DNA of 64,000 nt, taken from NCBI GenBank assembly GCA_026708685.1, contig JAPOUL010000027.1:32149-96148 (forward strand), in the 5' to 3' direction. The notes under the pieces are model-generated. The model saw only the letters and a program-made list of their open reading frames with translations, was not told the origin of the DNA and did no database searches. Below, in pieces: positions 19,374-28,746 of this stretch (position 1 is its first letter; each line of letters starts with the position of its first letter). The stretch is from Bacteroidota bacterium. GTDB lineage: Bacteria > Bacteroidota > Rhodothermia > Rhodothermales > Bin80. The position numbers and the translations under genes were made by a program.

Positions 19374-20258
19374 TTAATCACTGGTTTCATTTTCCATCTT
19401 TAAATTCCGTTGTTTTGCGATTACGAATGATTCGTGTTCAATCACTCCCAAACTCGCACCGTCTGCTGTGGGAAATAATCGTGCGGCATTGAACCCGAAC
19501 TGGTTACACAATTCATATAGATCTAAACATTCTTGAATTGCAACAGTGAATTTCAGAATGGGTTGATTGGGCGGGAGATACTCCTCTAAATTCTTGATTA
19601 CAATGGATTCTCCTTCATGTTTTTCCATTGGGTGAACCGTAAAAAGCCCTTGTTGAGCGACTATATTTTTGGATACAGATCCCCCAACTCTAAGAATTTT
19701 GATTGGTCCACGATATGTATTCAGATGAGGACCTTTATTAAATACAAATACAGCAAGTTCTTGTCCGCTTTCCCATTTTGGTTGAGATAATGCTTGACTG
19801 ACTGCAAAGTATATGGCAGTGTAAGGGTTTGTTGTCCAATCAAGAAGTCGTGTTGGGAGTCCATGTAGCTGAGCTAATGCTAGACATTCAAATAGTTCTT
19901 CATCTGGCCAAATGCTGAGATTTGGGAGATACTTACCAAAACTTTTATCTGTCAAGAAATTTTCCCGAAATTTAACAGAGTCATTCGGAATGGGTGTACC
20001 AGCCGCATCGCAGTTATAAATGAAACTCCGTAACATTCGAAATTCAGCCCACGCCTGATCTTCTGAATTAAATGAATATCCAACTGAATCTTGCAATCTT
20101 CTGGTAAACTTAGGGCGCAGAATAGCTGGAGTTAATTCCCATTCTGAATTAGAATGACCTCGATAGAGAATTTCTTCATCGGAGTTTGATTTTTCATGGC
20201 ATTTACCCAATTCTACCCAAAGAGATTTGGCATTTTCTAACTTGATTTCCTCAATCAT
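19374..20258 (-). CDS. FRG domain-containing protein
   Basis: 294 aa with a complete FRG domain, named for its F-R-G motif: here LYRGHSNSEWELTPAILR at about 31-48 and the second block LAQLHGLPTRLLDWTTNPYTAIYFAV at about 127-152. FRG proteins are of unknown biochemical function and are frequent in defence islands and prophages. Its ATG overlaps the stop of the small upstream gene by 4 bases. The same start region occurs as truncated copies at 20908 and 21532, so this is the only intact FRG gene of a threefold array. AT-rich relative to the suf and nuo genes. Confidence 0.85.
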   Translation of the reverse strand: MIEEIKLENAKSLWVELGKCHEKSNSDEEILYRGHSNSEWELTPAILRPKFTRRLQDSVGYSFNSEDQAWAEFRMLRSFIYNCDAAGTPIPNDSVKFRENFLTDKSFGKYLPNLSIWPDEELFECLALAQLHGLPTRLLDWTTNPYTAIYFAVSQALSQPKWESGQELAVFVFNKGPHLNTYRGPIKILRVGGSVSKNIVAQQGLFTVHPMEKHEGESIVIKNLEEYLPPNQPILKFTVAIQECLDLYELCNQFGFNAARLFPTADGASLGVIEHESFVIAKQRNLKMENETSD

Positions 20259-20545
20259 TGAGGGAGCGGTGAAAAGATTCGAGGTGTAGTCTCCCTCTTT
20301 GCCCCCACCATCTTGCCGGTTTTGATATGTTCAATTATGGTAAAGTAAGGAAATATTGTATTGGTTAAAACAGTCCAAGAATCCATATCTTCCTTATATC
20401 TTAATATAACCTCATCGCCTGATGACCATTTGATAGATTTGATAGAGTCTGGAAAGTAGACCCACCATGCAGAATCGTCTTCAAGAGTGATTCTTTTGCC
20501 AAAATTCTCAATTTTAGAGATTCGAATTTCTAAAGGATAATCCAT
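20255..20545 (-). CDS. Small array-domain protein, copy C (partner of intact FRG)
   Basis: 96 aa, no family recognised. Blocks shared with the two upstream paralogues: FGKRITLEDDSAWWVYFPDS, KSIKWSSGDEVILR, MDSWTVLTNTIFPY and IIEHIKTGKMVGAKRET. The repeated WxVYxPDS and GKMVGAxRET blocks look like a small beta domain. In-frame sequence upstream of ATG 20545 still matches copy B (LPIFHHYTF) but is closed by a stop, so the N terminus has been shortened. Stop overlaps the FRG start (ATGA). Confidence 0.7.
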   Translation of the reverse strand: MDYPLEIRISKIENFGKRITLEDDSAWWVYFPDSIKSIKWSSGDEVILRYKEDMDSWTVLTNTIFPYFTIIEHIKTGKMVGAKRETTPRIFSPLPQ

Positions 20546-20819
20546 GTCAAAGGTGTAATGGTGAAAAATGGGTAATTCACATCTTCGTCATCTGAAGATC
20601 CAATGAATACCAAATGAGATTAGAGGGAAACTGGGTAATACGGCTGTTGTTTGAATAAGGTTCACTATCCAATGAGTGAGTGAATAGATGTAACATATTA
20701 CAGTTTCTAAACGATTGATTTCAATAGATGCCGAACTGAAATTTTCGATTTTGTGATTGTTTTTAAGCACAGAAAGGGGTGGAATAGTTTTCGTATTGCA
20801 TTAAAAAGAACCAGTATTA

Positions 20820-20908
20820 ATTTCATCATCTGAGTTAGATTTCTACTGGCAATTTACTAATTCTGACCAAAGAGATTCTGCATTTTTCAGATTTATTTCC
20901 TCAATCAT
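20820..20908 (-). pseudogene. Truncated FRG gene start (unit B)
   Basis: ATG at 20908 opens MIEEINLKNAESLWSELVNC, nearly the same as the intact FRG start (MIEEIKLENAKSLWVELGKC). A TAG follows after Q21, then KSNSDDEI continues in frame before homology stops. About 265 downstream codons are deleted. The ATGA overlap with the small-domain gene is kept. Confidence 0.75.
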
Positions 20909-21252
20909 TGAGTGGGACGTAAAAGTCGAGGATAAGTTTCTCTATCCGCACCCACCATTTTGCCGGATTTAAGATGCTCCATGATAGTGTCATATGGAGG
21001 GAATGCATTGGTCTTGACAGTCCAAGATTCCATATCTTTTTTACGTCTTAAAACGACCTCATCGTTGGGTAACCAATGCATAGATTTGACAGAGTCAGGG
21101 TAGTAAACCCACCATACAGAATCATCATTAAGGGTGATTTTTTTACCGAAGACCTCATTATTGAGGATACGAAGTTTTAATGGATATTCCATTTCAAAGG
21201 TGTAATGGTGAAAAATGGGTAATTGAACATCTTCACGATTTTGAAGATTCAA
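20905..21252 (-). CDS. Small array-domain protein, copy B
   Basis: 115 aa. After a 20-residue leader (REDVQLPIFHHYTFEME) it carries the array domain: FGKKITLNDDSVWWVYYPDS, KSMHWLPNDEVVLR, MESWTVKTNAFPPY, IMEHLKSGKMVGADRET. More diverged than copies A and C, with two Pro substitutions. The FRG gene that should follow is only a fragment, so this copy has lost its partner. Confidence 0.65.
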   Translation of the reverse strand: MNLQNREDVQLPIFHHYTFEMEYPLKLRILNNEVFGKKITLNDDSVWWVYYPDSVKSMHWLPNDEVVLRRKKDMESWTVKTNAFPPYDTIMEHLKSGKMVGADRETYPRLLRPTQ

Positions 21253-21448
21253 GTGAGTTTAGACACCAAGCACTTGGTACGACGATTGTTTGAATAAAGC
21301 TCATATTTGCAGGAGTGACTGTCAAATATGAACCGTTTCAGAGGAATATAAACTAGCGATTTCAAAGGGTGTCCACTGAATTTTCAATCTTCTCCTTGAG
21401 AAGGGGAAGAATGATTGGAAGTAATTGCCATCTTGCGTTAGAATAGCT

Positions 21449-21532
21449 CTACTCATCTGAGTTAGATTCCAATCGACATTTATCTAATTCTGACCGTAGA
21501 GATTTGAGTTGTTTTACTTATTTCTTAGTCAT
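21449..21532 (-). pseudogene. Truncated FRG gene start (unit A)
   Basis: ATG at 21532 overlaps the stop of copy A (TAATG). The frame reads MTKK, a TAA, then VKQLKSLRSELDKCRLESNS and DE before TAG. Aligns with the intact FRG start at SLW-EL-KC--KSNSDEE. More decayed than the unit B fragment, so probably the older event. Confidence 0.65.
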
Positions 21533-22119
21533 TAATTTGGCGGCGAAAAAGGTCGAGGCTCGGTTTCCCTTTCTGCACCTACCATCTTGCCAGTTTTGAC
21601 ATGCTCAATGATGGTGTTGTAAGGAAATATTGTATCGGTCCTGACAGTCCACGAATCCATTTCATCCTTGATTCTTAAGATGACATTGTCCTCGGGTGAC
21701 CATTTGATAGATTTGACAGAGTCTGGATAGTAGACCCACCATGCAGAATCGTCATCAAGTGTGATTCTTTTGCCAAAATTCTCAACCTTAGTGATACTTA
21801 GTTTCAATGGATAGTGATTACTGTCAGCATCATGAATTGACGGATGATTATTAGTGTTTGAATCGGACAATGAATCCTGACGAGTAACTACATCGTTTCC
21901 AACATTGCTATCCATCTTCGTATCACTCGCAATAGGATCCTCTGCACAACAATCACGACAGTCATTCTTACCAATTAGGGTGAGTAATTCCTGATGAGCG
22001 TTCTGAAATTCCTGTCGGAGTTTTGTATCGCGTCGGGATTGGGAAGCGTTCAGGTACCAAAATCCAAGGATTATTGTTCCAACGATTCCTAATGAGATGA
22101 AAACAATAGCGGGATCCAT
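21532..22119 (-). CDS. Membrane-anchored array-domain protein, copy A
   Basis: 195 aa from the ATG at 22119 (a TTG at 22173 extends the frame but puts 18 residues before the signal-anchor). Residues 3-22 are one membrane segment (IVFISLGIVGTIILGFWYL), then a charged helix (SRRDTKLRQEFQNAHQELL), a cysteine cluster CRDCC, a polar Asp/Ser/Asn linker, and the array domain at about 105-195 (FGKRITLDDDSAWWVYYPDS ... GKMVGAERET). It appears to be the parent architecture: copies B and C have the domain without the anchor. Function unknown. Confidence 0.7.
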   Translation of the reverse strand: MDPAIVFISLGIVGTIILGFWYLNASQSRRDTKLRQEFQNAHQELLTLIGKNDCRDCCAEDPIASDTKMDSNVGNDVVTRQDSLSDSNTNNHPSIHDADSNHYPLKLSITKVENFGKRITLDDDSAWWVYYPDSVKSIKWSPEDNVILRIKDEMDSWTVRTDTIFPYNTIIEHVKTGKMVGAERETEPRPFSPPN

Positions 22120-22462
22120 TATGAATAAGTTTAAAAAGTGGTTTTTGAGTAAGACTAAATTACTCTCGTTCAATCTGAATGTTCATCAATAATTTGGATG
22201 ATAAAGAGACTTTGCAGAGGTTGAAAAAGTAGTTGTTTTCTCACGATGTGTAATATGACTCATCAATTAAGAGCAGATGAATGATTATGATATCGATTGA
22301 TTGAGGTATACATTACAAATCCGAGGATGGATTTAGAAGTTTTCAATAATGATACCACCAAATCGGCGTGTTCCCATAAAGAATATCGATAATAACTCTT
22401 GACTCATTGATCGCTATTTCATTAGCATTGAATTTGTGGAATGGTAGTAATCAAGATTGAGA
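22120..22462. other. AT-rich intergenic region
   Basis: No convincing gene, repeat or hairpin seen between the FRG array and the DUF262 gene; both neighbours are on the minus strand, so it holds the array promoter and the DUF262 3' end. Confidence 0.5.
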
Positions 22463-24271
22463 TTAATGGCGATTAAGGATGCTTTTATACCAGATTTTGA
22501 TCCTTTCTGCCATCAATTTACGGCGCATAGCCAAAAAATCATCATAATCAGGGATTGATCCGTCAAGAATAGTAAGTGGAATACAGTTCTGTTTGAAATT
22601 TTCTTTAAGTTCATCCAGTTTTATAATCCCGCCATAACGGATTTTTCCACCAGTTACCTGCTCAAGAAGCTGGGGAAAGTAATTCTGAGGCGGAGTATCC
22701 TTAATAGCTATATTAATTTCACTTTGAGTGATGGCATAGTTAGCTATCTGGTTATAGCGACCTCTGGATAAGCCTTTTTTATTGATTAAATAATTGCGAG
22801 GGAAGATATGATGACGATCTCCGTGATTGAGCAGTAACTCTCTTACATGGATTTCAGTTGATAGGAATCCCTTGTCATTCAAGAATATCTGTGCTGCTTG
22901 AAAAGCAATAAAATAAGGACTCGTAGAACTAGAAGTCTCCATAAGTTGCGGAAGCATCCCCGTCCAGAAACTATCAGGGAGTTCGTTTTCAATGATAGAT
23001 TCAGCATAGCGGTGTAATCCTATGGTAGCTATCTGTCGAATATCATAATCAAACACTGTTTCAGGACTTCCAGAGTAACGTCTTGTGAGAATTGACATTG
23101 CATACCATCGTCGGATTAAGCTCTCAATTTCATACTTAGGAAGACCCTCCTCGCACCCCTGCAAGTACATAATAAATGCAAAATTCACAGCATTCTGATT
23201 CCTGATAAGGTTGGAAGTTAGAAATCCTGAAGACCGTAGAATCATGGTAAGACATTCAAAATTTGTTTTATTCATGAAGTTAAATACCCCTTTCTTTAAT
23301 TGTTCAAATGTGTTTTCTACAATTTCTTGTTCGTATTCCCGAGTTTGAAAGTTTCGACCAGAAAGAAGAGATACTAAATCTTGAAGCTTACCGCGTTTAA
23401 ACTGAGAAGTGAAGGCCACTCTCAGCATGTCAGTATAATTAGGATCATATAGGTCATCTTTGACATTTTTAAGCCATGTCATTTTTTTCCAGTAAGTAGA
23501 TCCTACAAAATCATGATCCTGCTCTAACGTTGAATAGGATTCAGGAGCAATTGCAAGATGGCAGAAATAGTCAATTGCTTTACGTAAAACATTGCCTTGA
23601 TTGCTTTCATTAGCTGCGATTTTTGACATAACAAAGTCTGCCTGTGATAGAGCGGTACCAGCTGAGTTCACTCGTATGAAAATCTCAGTAACGGTATCAA
23701 TGTCAAGATTATCAGCTAAATTGATAATTCCGACTTGATGATTCACGATTTTGTCAACCTTTGTAATCACCTTACGGATGTCAGAACGAGCAACCCCTGG
23801 ATTGTTGAAAACGTACCTTTCAACTATTTCAAACAGATCTGAGTCAGGGTCAAAAATTGTAGAGATGTCAGCAATCCATGTGCGATCTTTTTCAATGGCC
23901 GGATTACGAACCTCAAAACGTTCTTCAATAGGATTAAAGGCAATGCGAATTCTCACTTTCCGATAATTTTTGGTGAGTACTTGCTGCCCAAGTAGTGAGG
24001 TCATCAGAGCAGTCACTCTTTGTTGTCCATCAATCAAGATTCGCTTCCCACGAGAAAATGTACCATCTTTCAGCTTGATTGAAGGATTTCGCCATGAAAT
24101 CAGATAACCAATAGGATATCCATTATACAGGGAATCAAGTAGGTTTCGTACTTGGGTAGAATCCCAAACAAAGGGGCGCTGAATTTCAGGGATGGCAATT
24201 TCTTCCGACTTGACCCATGTTAGGATAGTATCGATGGGATGGGAAGCAACTGAATAGAGTGATGAGGTCAT
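22463..24271 (-). CDS. DUF262 (GmrS/ParB-like) protein with C-terminal HNH-like motif
   Basis: 602 aa. N-terminal DUF262: [30 protein letters not shown] and the hallmark [15 protein letters not shown] at about 80-94, where DGQQR is the nucleotide-binding/hydrolysis motif of the ParB-like fold. The C-terminal part has [12 protein letters not shown], an H-H-x-F-P-x-x-x-L motif typical of the HNH nuclease region in DUF262/DUF1524 (GmrSD) enzymes that attack modified phage DNA. The two activities are in one chain here. AT-rich, beside the FRG array. Anti-phage role is inferred from the family. Confidence 0.85.
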   Translation of the reverse strand: MTSSLYSVASHPIDTILTWVKSEEIAIPEIQRPFVWDSTQVRNLLDSLYNGYPIGYLISWRNPSIKLKDGTFSRGKRILIDGQQRVTALMTSLLGQQVLTKNYRKVRIRIAFNPIEERFEVRNPAIEKDRTWIADISTIFDPDSDLFEIVERYVFNNPGVARSDIRKVITKVDKIVNHQVGIINLADNLDIDTVTEIFIRVNSAGTALSQADFVMSKIAANESNQGNVLRKAIDYFCHLAIAPESYSTLEQDHDFVGSTYWKKMTWLKNVKDDLYDPNYTDMLRVAFTSQFKRGKLQDLVSLLSGRNFQTREYEQEIVENTFEQLKKGVFNFMNKTNFECLTMILRSSGFLTSNLIRNQNAVNFAFIMYLQGCEEGLPKYEIESLIRRWYAMSILTRRYSGSPETVFDYDIRQIATIGLHRYAESIIENELPDSFWTGMLPQLMETSSSTSPYFIAFQAAQIFLNDKGFLSTEIHVRELLLNHGDRHHIFPRNYLINKKGLSRGRYNQIANYAITQSEINIAIKDTPPQNYFPQLLEQVTGGKIRYGGIIKLDELKENFKQNCIPLTILDGSIPDYDDFLAMRRKLMAERIKIWYKSILNRH

Positions 24272-24294
24272 GAGATTCTGAGTGTGATTGGGGA

Positions 24295-24302
24295 CAAAGT
24301 TA
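24295..24302 (-). promoter_or_regulatory. Putative Bacteroidota-type -7 box TAACTTTG
   Basis: On the minus strand TAACTTTG fits TAnnTTTG, 23 bases before the DUF262 ATG. A TTG lies 21 bases further upstream, near the spacing expected for the -33 element of Bacteroidota sigma-70 promoters. Confidence 0.4.
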
Positions 24303-24423
24303 TGAAAATTAATTCAAATAGAACAAGGCTTTTGTATCATCTCAATTATTTTGTAGTAATATTTCTAAGTGTCATCAGATGGGATTTAGTGATTTGGTTG
24401 ACAGGTTTTGTGATGTTGTGAAC

Positions 24424-26463
24424 CTAACACGATTGAGTGAAGGCATCGCGTGAATCGGAAAGACGATCAGCTATAATCTCTGCTATATCTTTGACAGGAG
24501 GACTATCTGATGGTGCTCTTGTTTCTGCGTCAGTCAGCATCGTGAGGCAGAACGGGCACCCGGTCGCAATGGTGGATGCACCAGTTTCAGATGCCTCTTG
24601 ATAACGATTTTCGTTAATCCGGGGAGTAGGCTCCTCCACCCACATTTGTGCACCACCTGCTCCACAACAGAATGAATTTTTCTTTGATCTTGGCATTTCG
24701 GTGAGTTGAGCACCAGTAGTTTTCAGAGCCTCTCTTGGGGCCTCTACGATACCATTCTGCCTCCCTAAATAACAGGGGTCATGAAAGGTAATGTCTTCGT
24801 CTAAGATCTCTATAGGAAGGCGTTTCTGCTCTGCAAGCTCAGAAATAAACTCGGAATGATGAATCACTTCGTAATGTCCTCCCATAGAAGAATACTCATT
24901 GAGTAGTACATGCATACAGTGAGGACAACTGGTTAGAATTCGCTTAGGATTCACTTCATTTAAGGTGGAGATATTGTTGGTTGCGAGTTCTGAGAAAAGA
25001 TATTCATTACCACTTCTGCGAGCAGAGTCCCCAGTGCAACATTCAAGGCTTCCCAAGACAGCGAATGAAACGTTGGCCATTTGAAGAATCTTTAACAGGG
25101 CGTGTGCAGTCTTTTGAGCTCTATGATCATATGAAGGTGCACATCCAATCCACCACAATAGATCAGCGTCAGGGTTTTCCTCAATGGTTGGAACCTGATA
25201 TCCATCTGCCCAACTCATGCGCTCGGACGCACTGATATTCCAAGGATTACTGTTGCGTTCCATGCCCTGATAGGTAGCTTCCAGTGCCTCAGGATACTCA
25301 TCTTTCATGAGAACCAATCCACGTCGGATATGAAGTATATCTTGCATGGGAGCATTTCCAACTGGGCAGATCTCAGTACACGCTCCACATGCCGTGCATG
25401 CCCATACAGCATTTTGGGTAATAGCATAGTCGGTGAGTTCTTCAGTGGAGGCATTGCCAGAGGCAAGACTACACATGTTACCGTTGGCAAAATAGCGTTT
25501 ATTAATTTCAAGGGCTGCCGGGGATAACTCCTTGCCCGTCTCATAAGCTGGGCATACATCCTGACATCGATTGCACATAATACATGAGAATGTATCGATG
25601 ATACTGGATTGAGGAAGCTGTTCAAAGGTCAATGCTCCAAAGACTTCGTTGGACTCATCTTCAAAATCAATGGGATCCAATGCTCCAGGAGATGAGCGTG
25701 GAGACTGAGTTGCAAAATTGAAGCCCGCCATGATGAAATGCAAATGCTTCGTGTAAGGGAAATAGGGTACAAAACCAAGAATCAAGCCAAGTGCTCCCCA
25801 CCAACATATATGATGCCAGATATTCAAGGTCTCACTACCAAGTCCAGCCCAGACAGGTGAAATCGTAGAAGCAAGAGGCTGCCATGGATCAGGCTCCGAC
25901 ATCTGAACCAGCACAGATTCTCCTAATAACCGAAATCCCACATGAAACAAAATAAAAACTCCCACAATCAGCGAATCTCTTGAGACCGTGAGATGCAAAA
26001 ATGAGATATGGACTTCCTTGATGCGTAAAATATCATCACGGTGGGAAAGAACGTTACGACCCGAGAAAACGAAGCGGCGTAGCAGTAATAAGAGCATGGC
26101 TACAAGCACTGCTCCACTGGCAAGATCAACACTCAATCGATAGCCTTGCGAAAGCCATTCAGGAAAAGCAAAGGGATAGTCCACATAACCACGGATGAGG
26201 TCAAAAACATTTACCAACAGGTAAATTACAAAGCCCCAGGCAAGTGCTGTATGGATGAGTGTAACGATTGGTCGAGTTTTCCACATTCCACCCATCGTCA
26301 TCCATGCGGCAATCGCATGGATGGAACGCTTCCAGCTGAGGGTCAATGCAGGAGATTGACCACGCCGAATAATGCGTACAACCGTGGAAAAGCCTAAACT
26401 TGTACCATAAACGGAAAAAACAAGGGCTAACCCAAAGAGTACTTTTTCGGTCAGTGTCAGCAT
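24424..26463 (-). CDS. Membrane Fe-S oxidoreductase (HdrD/GlpC-like, CCG domains)
   Basis: 679 aa. Residues 1 to about 250 hold roughly five or six membrane segments with conserved His (NarI-like b-type cytochrome region). Two 4Fe-4S motifs follow: CIMCNRCQDVCP and CTACGACTEICP. The C-terminal half has two CCG domains: SLECCTGD with SCPHCMHVL, and HDPCYLGRQNG with FCCGAGGAQMW and ATGCPFCLTML. This layout belongs to heterodisulfide-reductase-related proteins that move electrons between a soluble donor such as ETF and the quinone pool. It ends a minus-strand cluster, starting 9 bases after the upstream oxidoreductase stop. Electron donor not identifiable here. Confidence 0.88.
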   Translation of the reverse strand: MLTLTEKVLFGLALVFSVYGTSLGFSTVVRIIRRGQSPALTLSWKRSIHAIAAWMTMGGMWKTRPIVTLIHTALAWGFVIYLLVNVFDLIRGYVDYPFAFPEWLSQGYRLSVDLASGAVLVAMLLLLLRRFVFSGRNVLSHRDDILRIKEVHISFLHLTVSRDSLIVGVFILFHVGFRLLGESVLVQMSEPDPWQPLASTISPVWAGLGSETLNIWHHICWWGALGLILGFVPYFPYTKHLHFIMAGFNFATQSPRSSPGALDPIDFEDESNEVFGALTFEQLPQSSIIDTFSCIMCNRCQDVCPAYETGKELSPAALEINKRYFANGNMCSLASGNASTEELTDYAITQNAVWACTACGACTEICPVGNAPMQDILHIRRGLVLMKDEYPEALEATYQGMERNSNPWNISASERMSWADGYQVPTIEENPDADLLWWIGCAPSYDHRAQKTAHALLKILQMANVSFAVLGSLECCTGDSARRSGNEYLFSELATNNISTLNEVNPKRILTSCPHCMHVLLNEYSSMGGHYEVIHHSEFISELAEQKRLPIEILDEDITFHDPCYLGRQNGIVEAPREALKTTGAQLTEMPRSKKNSFCCGAGGAQMWVEEPTPRINENRYQEASETGASTIATGCPFCLTMLTDAETRAPSDSPPVKDIAEIIADRLSDSRDAFTQSC

Positions 26464-26472
26464 GGACCAAGT

Positions 26473-27723
26473 TTAGTCCAGCGTATACAGTTGAGGATCA
26501 ATCATTTTATGAGTTCGCTCAATAATTGCCTCGTTTGCGGTCACCGCAATGGCGGTCGCCTCTAGTCCTCGTTCCCAGTTGGCCGCAGGAGGGTAGGGGC
26601 CAAAGGCATGATTATCCATGAACTCCTGTAAAGCATACCAGTGGGGCGTTTCTATATTGGGATCATCCACGGTTGGATCCGCATTCTGGGCATCCAACTG
26701 AGTGGCATTCGCTAGTAATGCAATACCTGTCTCTTTGTAGAAACGATCTTTTCGTGCATATACCTCCCATCCAAGCATGAGAGAATCGACTTCTTTGAAC
26801 ATCCACGCTTTCCCACGATCACGAAATACAATGGTACTGTTGTCTCCCATGTAGACTTCGTACGAATCCTCGTAAGAACTTGCAAGGGTTGCATCAAACA
26901 TCATGTGCAGACCACTCGGAAATTCAAAGATGGCCTGTATCGTATCAGGCACTTCTCGACCATCATCCCAGAGCATGACCTGTCCAAATCCATGAACAGA
27001 AACGGGTAATTCTCCAAGAACCCAGTAAGCCACATCCATCTGATTGAGAGCCGCTTCACCAATCAATCCCAAGCTGACCGAAGGATCAAGGCGCCAGTTG
27101 AGCTCCTGAACCCTTTCAGCACTTGGAGAGGCACGCCTCCAACTATCTTTTGCATGCCACTGTCCTCGAGCCATGGCGGGCTTGCCTATGGCACCGCTTC
27201 GCATAAACTGAAAGACGGAACGGTGTTGGGGATTGGAACGATACATCTGTCCGACCTGAAAGATCTGGCTGGATGCATCTCGAGCAGCACGAGCAATCGC
27301 TTTGGCATCGTCAATGGAGGATGCCATGGGAGATTCACAATAAACATTCTTGCCTGCCTCCAAAGCATCAATGGCAATACCACGATGTTGATGGGTGGGA
27401 GTGGCGATGATCACAGCCTGAATGTCGGGATTATCTAGAATTTCCCGATAATCCTCATGCCTAGTAGCATCAGGAACATCGCGTTGTGCTCTTCGAAGCA
27501 TGGGGGCATAGGTATCGGAGATTGCGGCGACCTGAGCACCAGGTACCCGCATGAGGGTATCCGTGATTTCACGACCTTGGGGGCCGTAACCAATGATTCC
27601 ACATTGAACATTGTCACGGCTGAGAGGCCATGCTCGTGTTTTGATATTGGCTGCACGTACCAGCCCAGCCCCGCTCAGGGCAGTAGTACCTAATAAAAAA
27701 TCTCGACGACTAACTGTTTTCAT
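26473..27723 (-). CDS. Tat-exported Gfo/Idh/MocA oxidoreductase (1)
   Basis: 416 aa. A Tat signal opens the protein (SRRDFLLGTTALSGAGLVRA), followed by a Rossmann fold starting CGIIGYGPQGREI and the Gfo/Idh landmarks VIIATPTHQH and GKNVYCESPMA. In the last block the usual catalytic-site EKP is ESP, so the conserved lysine is replaced by Ser. Members oxidise or epimerise sugars and cyclitols with NAD(P) or bound cofactor; Tat export means the cofactor is loaded before export. The start overlaps the apbE 3' end by 14 bases. Confidence 0.88.
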   Translation of the reverse strand: MKTVSRRDFLLGTTALSGAGLVRAANIKTRAWPLSRDNVQCGIIGYGPQGREITDTLMRVPGAQVAAISDTYAPMLRRAQRDVPDATRHEDYREILDNPDIQAVIIATPTHQHRGIAIDALEAGKNVYCESPMASSIDDAKAIARAARDASSQIFQVGQMYRSNPQHRSVFQFMRSGAIGKPAMARGQWHAKDSWRRASPSAERVQELNWRLDPSVSLGLIGEAALNQMDVAYWVLGELPVSVHGFGQVMLWDDGREVPDTIQAIFEFPSGLHMMFDATLASSYEDSYEVYMGDNSTIVFRDRGKAWMFKEVDSLMLGWEVYARKDRFYKETGIALLANATQLDAQNADPTVDDPNIETPHWYALQEFMDNHAFGPYPPAANWERGLEATAIAVTANEAIIERTHKMIDPQLYTLD

Positions 27724-28675
27724 GGGGAGAGTGAATGTTTGATTCTATGGATGGAAAACCAATTGATACCGAGTTTTGTTCATCTTGATCGGTATAAACG
27801 GTAAGAATACGAATTCCAGTGAATTTTTTTGCAATATGTGGAATTTCGGTACGATCCATGGCAAGCAACGCTGTCGATAGAGCATCGGCAACTGTGGCAG
27901 ACAGGTGAGATACGGCGGACAGGCTAGCTCCCTGAACTGGAGTACCAAGACGCGGGTCAATGACATGCCCCCAAAGTTTACCGTCCTTCTTGAATGCTTT
28001 GCCATGAGGAGCAGATACGGAGAGTGACTCATTAGAAATCCGAATCGAAGTGAGTACTCTAGTAGGCTCTTGGGGATCCACAACACCAATCGGCCATCCA
28101 TCATCCTCAGGGGAGGGAACACCAATCGCAGCCATGGTACTTGTTCCTCCGTGGATTAACGCTGAAGTGATCCCGCATTCAAGAAGGATACGGGCAGCTT
28201 CTTCAATAGCATAGCCTTTTCCTATGGCTCCAAGATCTATAGCCATTCCATCCCGCTCAAATGCGATGGTGTAGTTTTGATCATTGAGAGTGACTTTATC
28301 CATGCCCGTCTTCTCCATAGCTTCGCATTGAGCTGCATCGGTTGGGTATTGACCGGATGCACCAAAAAATCCCCAAGTTTTCACTAATGGACCGATGGTG
28401 ATGTCAAATGCATGATCCGTTTTATGATAGATGTCTTGAGATAGTTCAAACAAGGAAAATAGATTCGGTGGAACCTGAACAGGAGAATGTGAAGCCATGC
28501 GGTTAATGTGACTGACGGTACTACTTGGATCATAAAAACTTAACCGTTGATGTAGCCGTTTGACCTCAGCAAGGGCCTCTTCTCCCGCCGCTCTCAGGGC
28601 AACTGGATCTTCTCCGTGAAGCAAAATTTCAAACCGTGTCGCCATGGCGTTGAGGGCCAGTTGAACGGTTTGCAT
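27710..28675 (-). CDS. apbE: FAD:protein FMN transferase (ApbE family)
   Basis: 321 aa. ApbE transfers FMN from FAD to Thr/Ser of target flavoproteins, often in exported or membrane redox enzymes. Family blocks: MATRFEILLHG, KTDHAFDITIGPLVKTWGF, AIDLGAIGKGYAIEEAA, SALIHGGTSTMAAIG and GHVIDPRLGTPVQ. There is no obvious lipoprotein signal, so it may act in the cytoplasm. It overlaps the following Gfo/Idh gene by 14 bases, and no NqrC/RnfG-like acceptor is in the window; the target is open. Confidence 0.88.
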   Translation of the reverse strand: MQTVQLALNAMATRFEILLHGEDPVALRAAGEEALAEVKRLHQRLSFYDPSSTVSHINRMASHSPVQVPPNLFSLFELSQDIYHKTDHAFDITIGPLVKTWGFFGASGQYPTDAAQCEAMEKTGMDKVTLNDQNYTIAFERDGMAIDLGAIGKGYAIEEAARILLECGITSALIHGGTSTMAAIGVPSPEDDGWPIGVVDPQEPTRVLTSIRISNESLSVSAPHGKAFKKDGKLWGHVIDPRLGTPVQGASLSAVSHLSATVADALSTALLAMDRTEIPHIAKKFTGIRILTVYTDQDEQNSVSIGFPSIESNIHSPHENS

Positions 28676-28687
28676 GATACATTCAAT

Positions 28688-28726
28688 AAAAAAAGCGGAA
28701 GGAATTACTATGAACTCCTTCCGCTT
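28688..28726 (-). terminator. Rho-independent terminator of the Gfo/Idh (2) gene
   Basis: On the minus strand an 11-bp perfect stem (arms 28716-28726 and 28693-28703, AAGCGGAAGGA/TCCTTCCGCTT) is followed by seven U (28688-28694). It starts 21 bases after the stop of the gene at 28747. Confidence 0.85.
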
Positions 28727-28746
28727 AATCGTAGATGAAAGAAAAA

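Larger units (their letters stand above)
20255..21840 (-). repeat. Three-unit tandem duplication of small-domain + FRG genes
   Basis: Each unit holds a 90-residue domain followed by an FRG start overlapping its stop. Starts of FRG copies are at 20258, 20908 and 21532. Non-coding DNA is duplicated too: CAAAGGTGTAATGGTGAAAA occurs next to copies C and B, and similar segments around TTGTTTGAATAA lie near 20650 and 21290. Confidence 0.75.

Noticed and set aside
22120..22462. Promoter or riboswitch in the gap before the FRG array
   Set aside because: No consistent motif or stable fold could be seen by eye.
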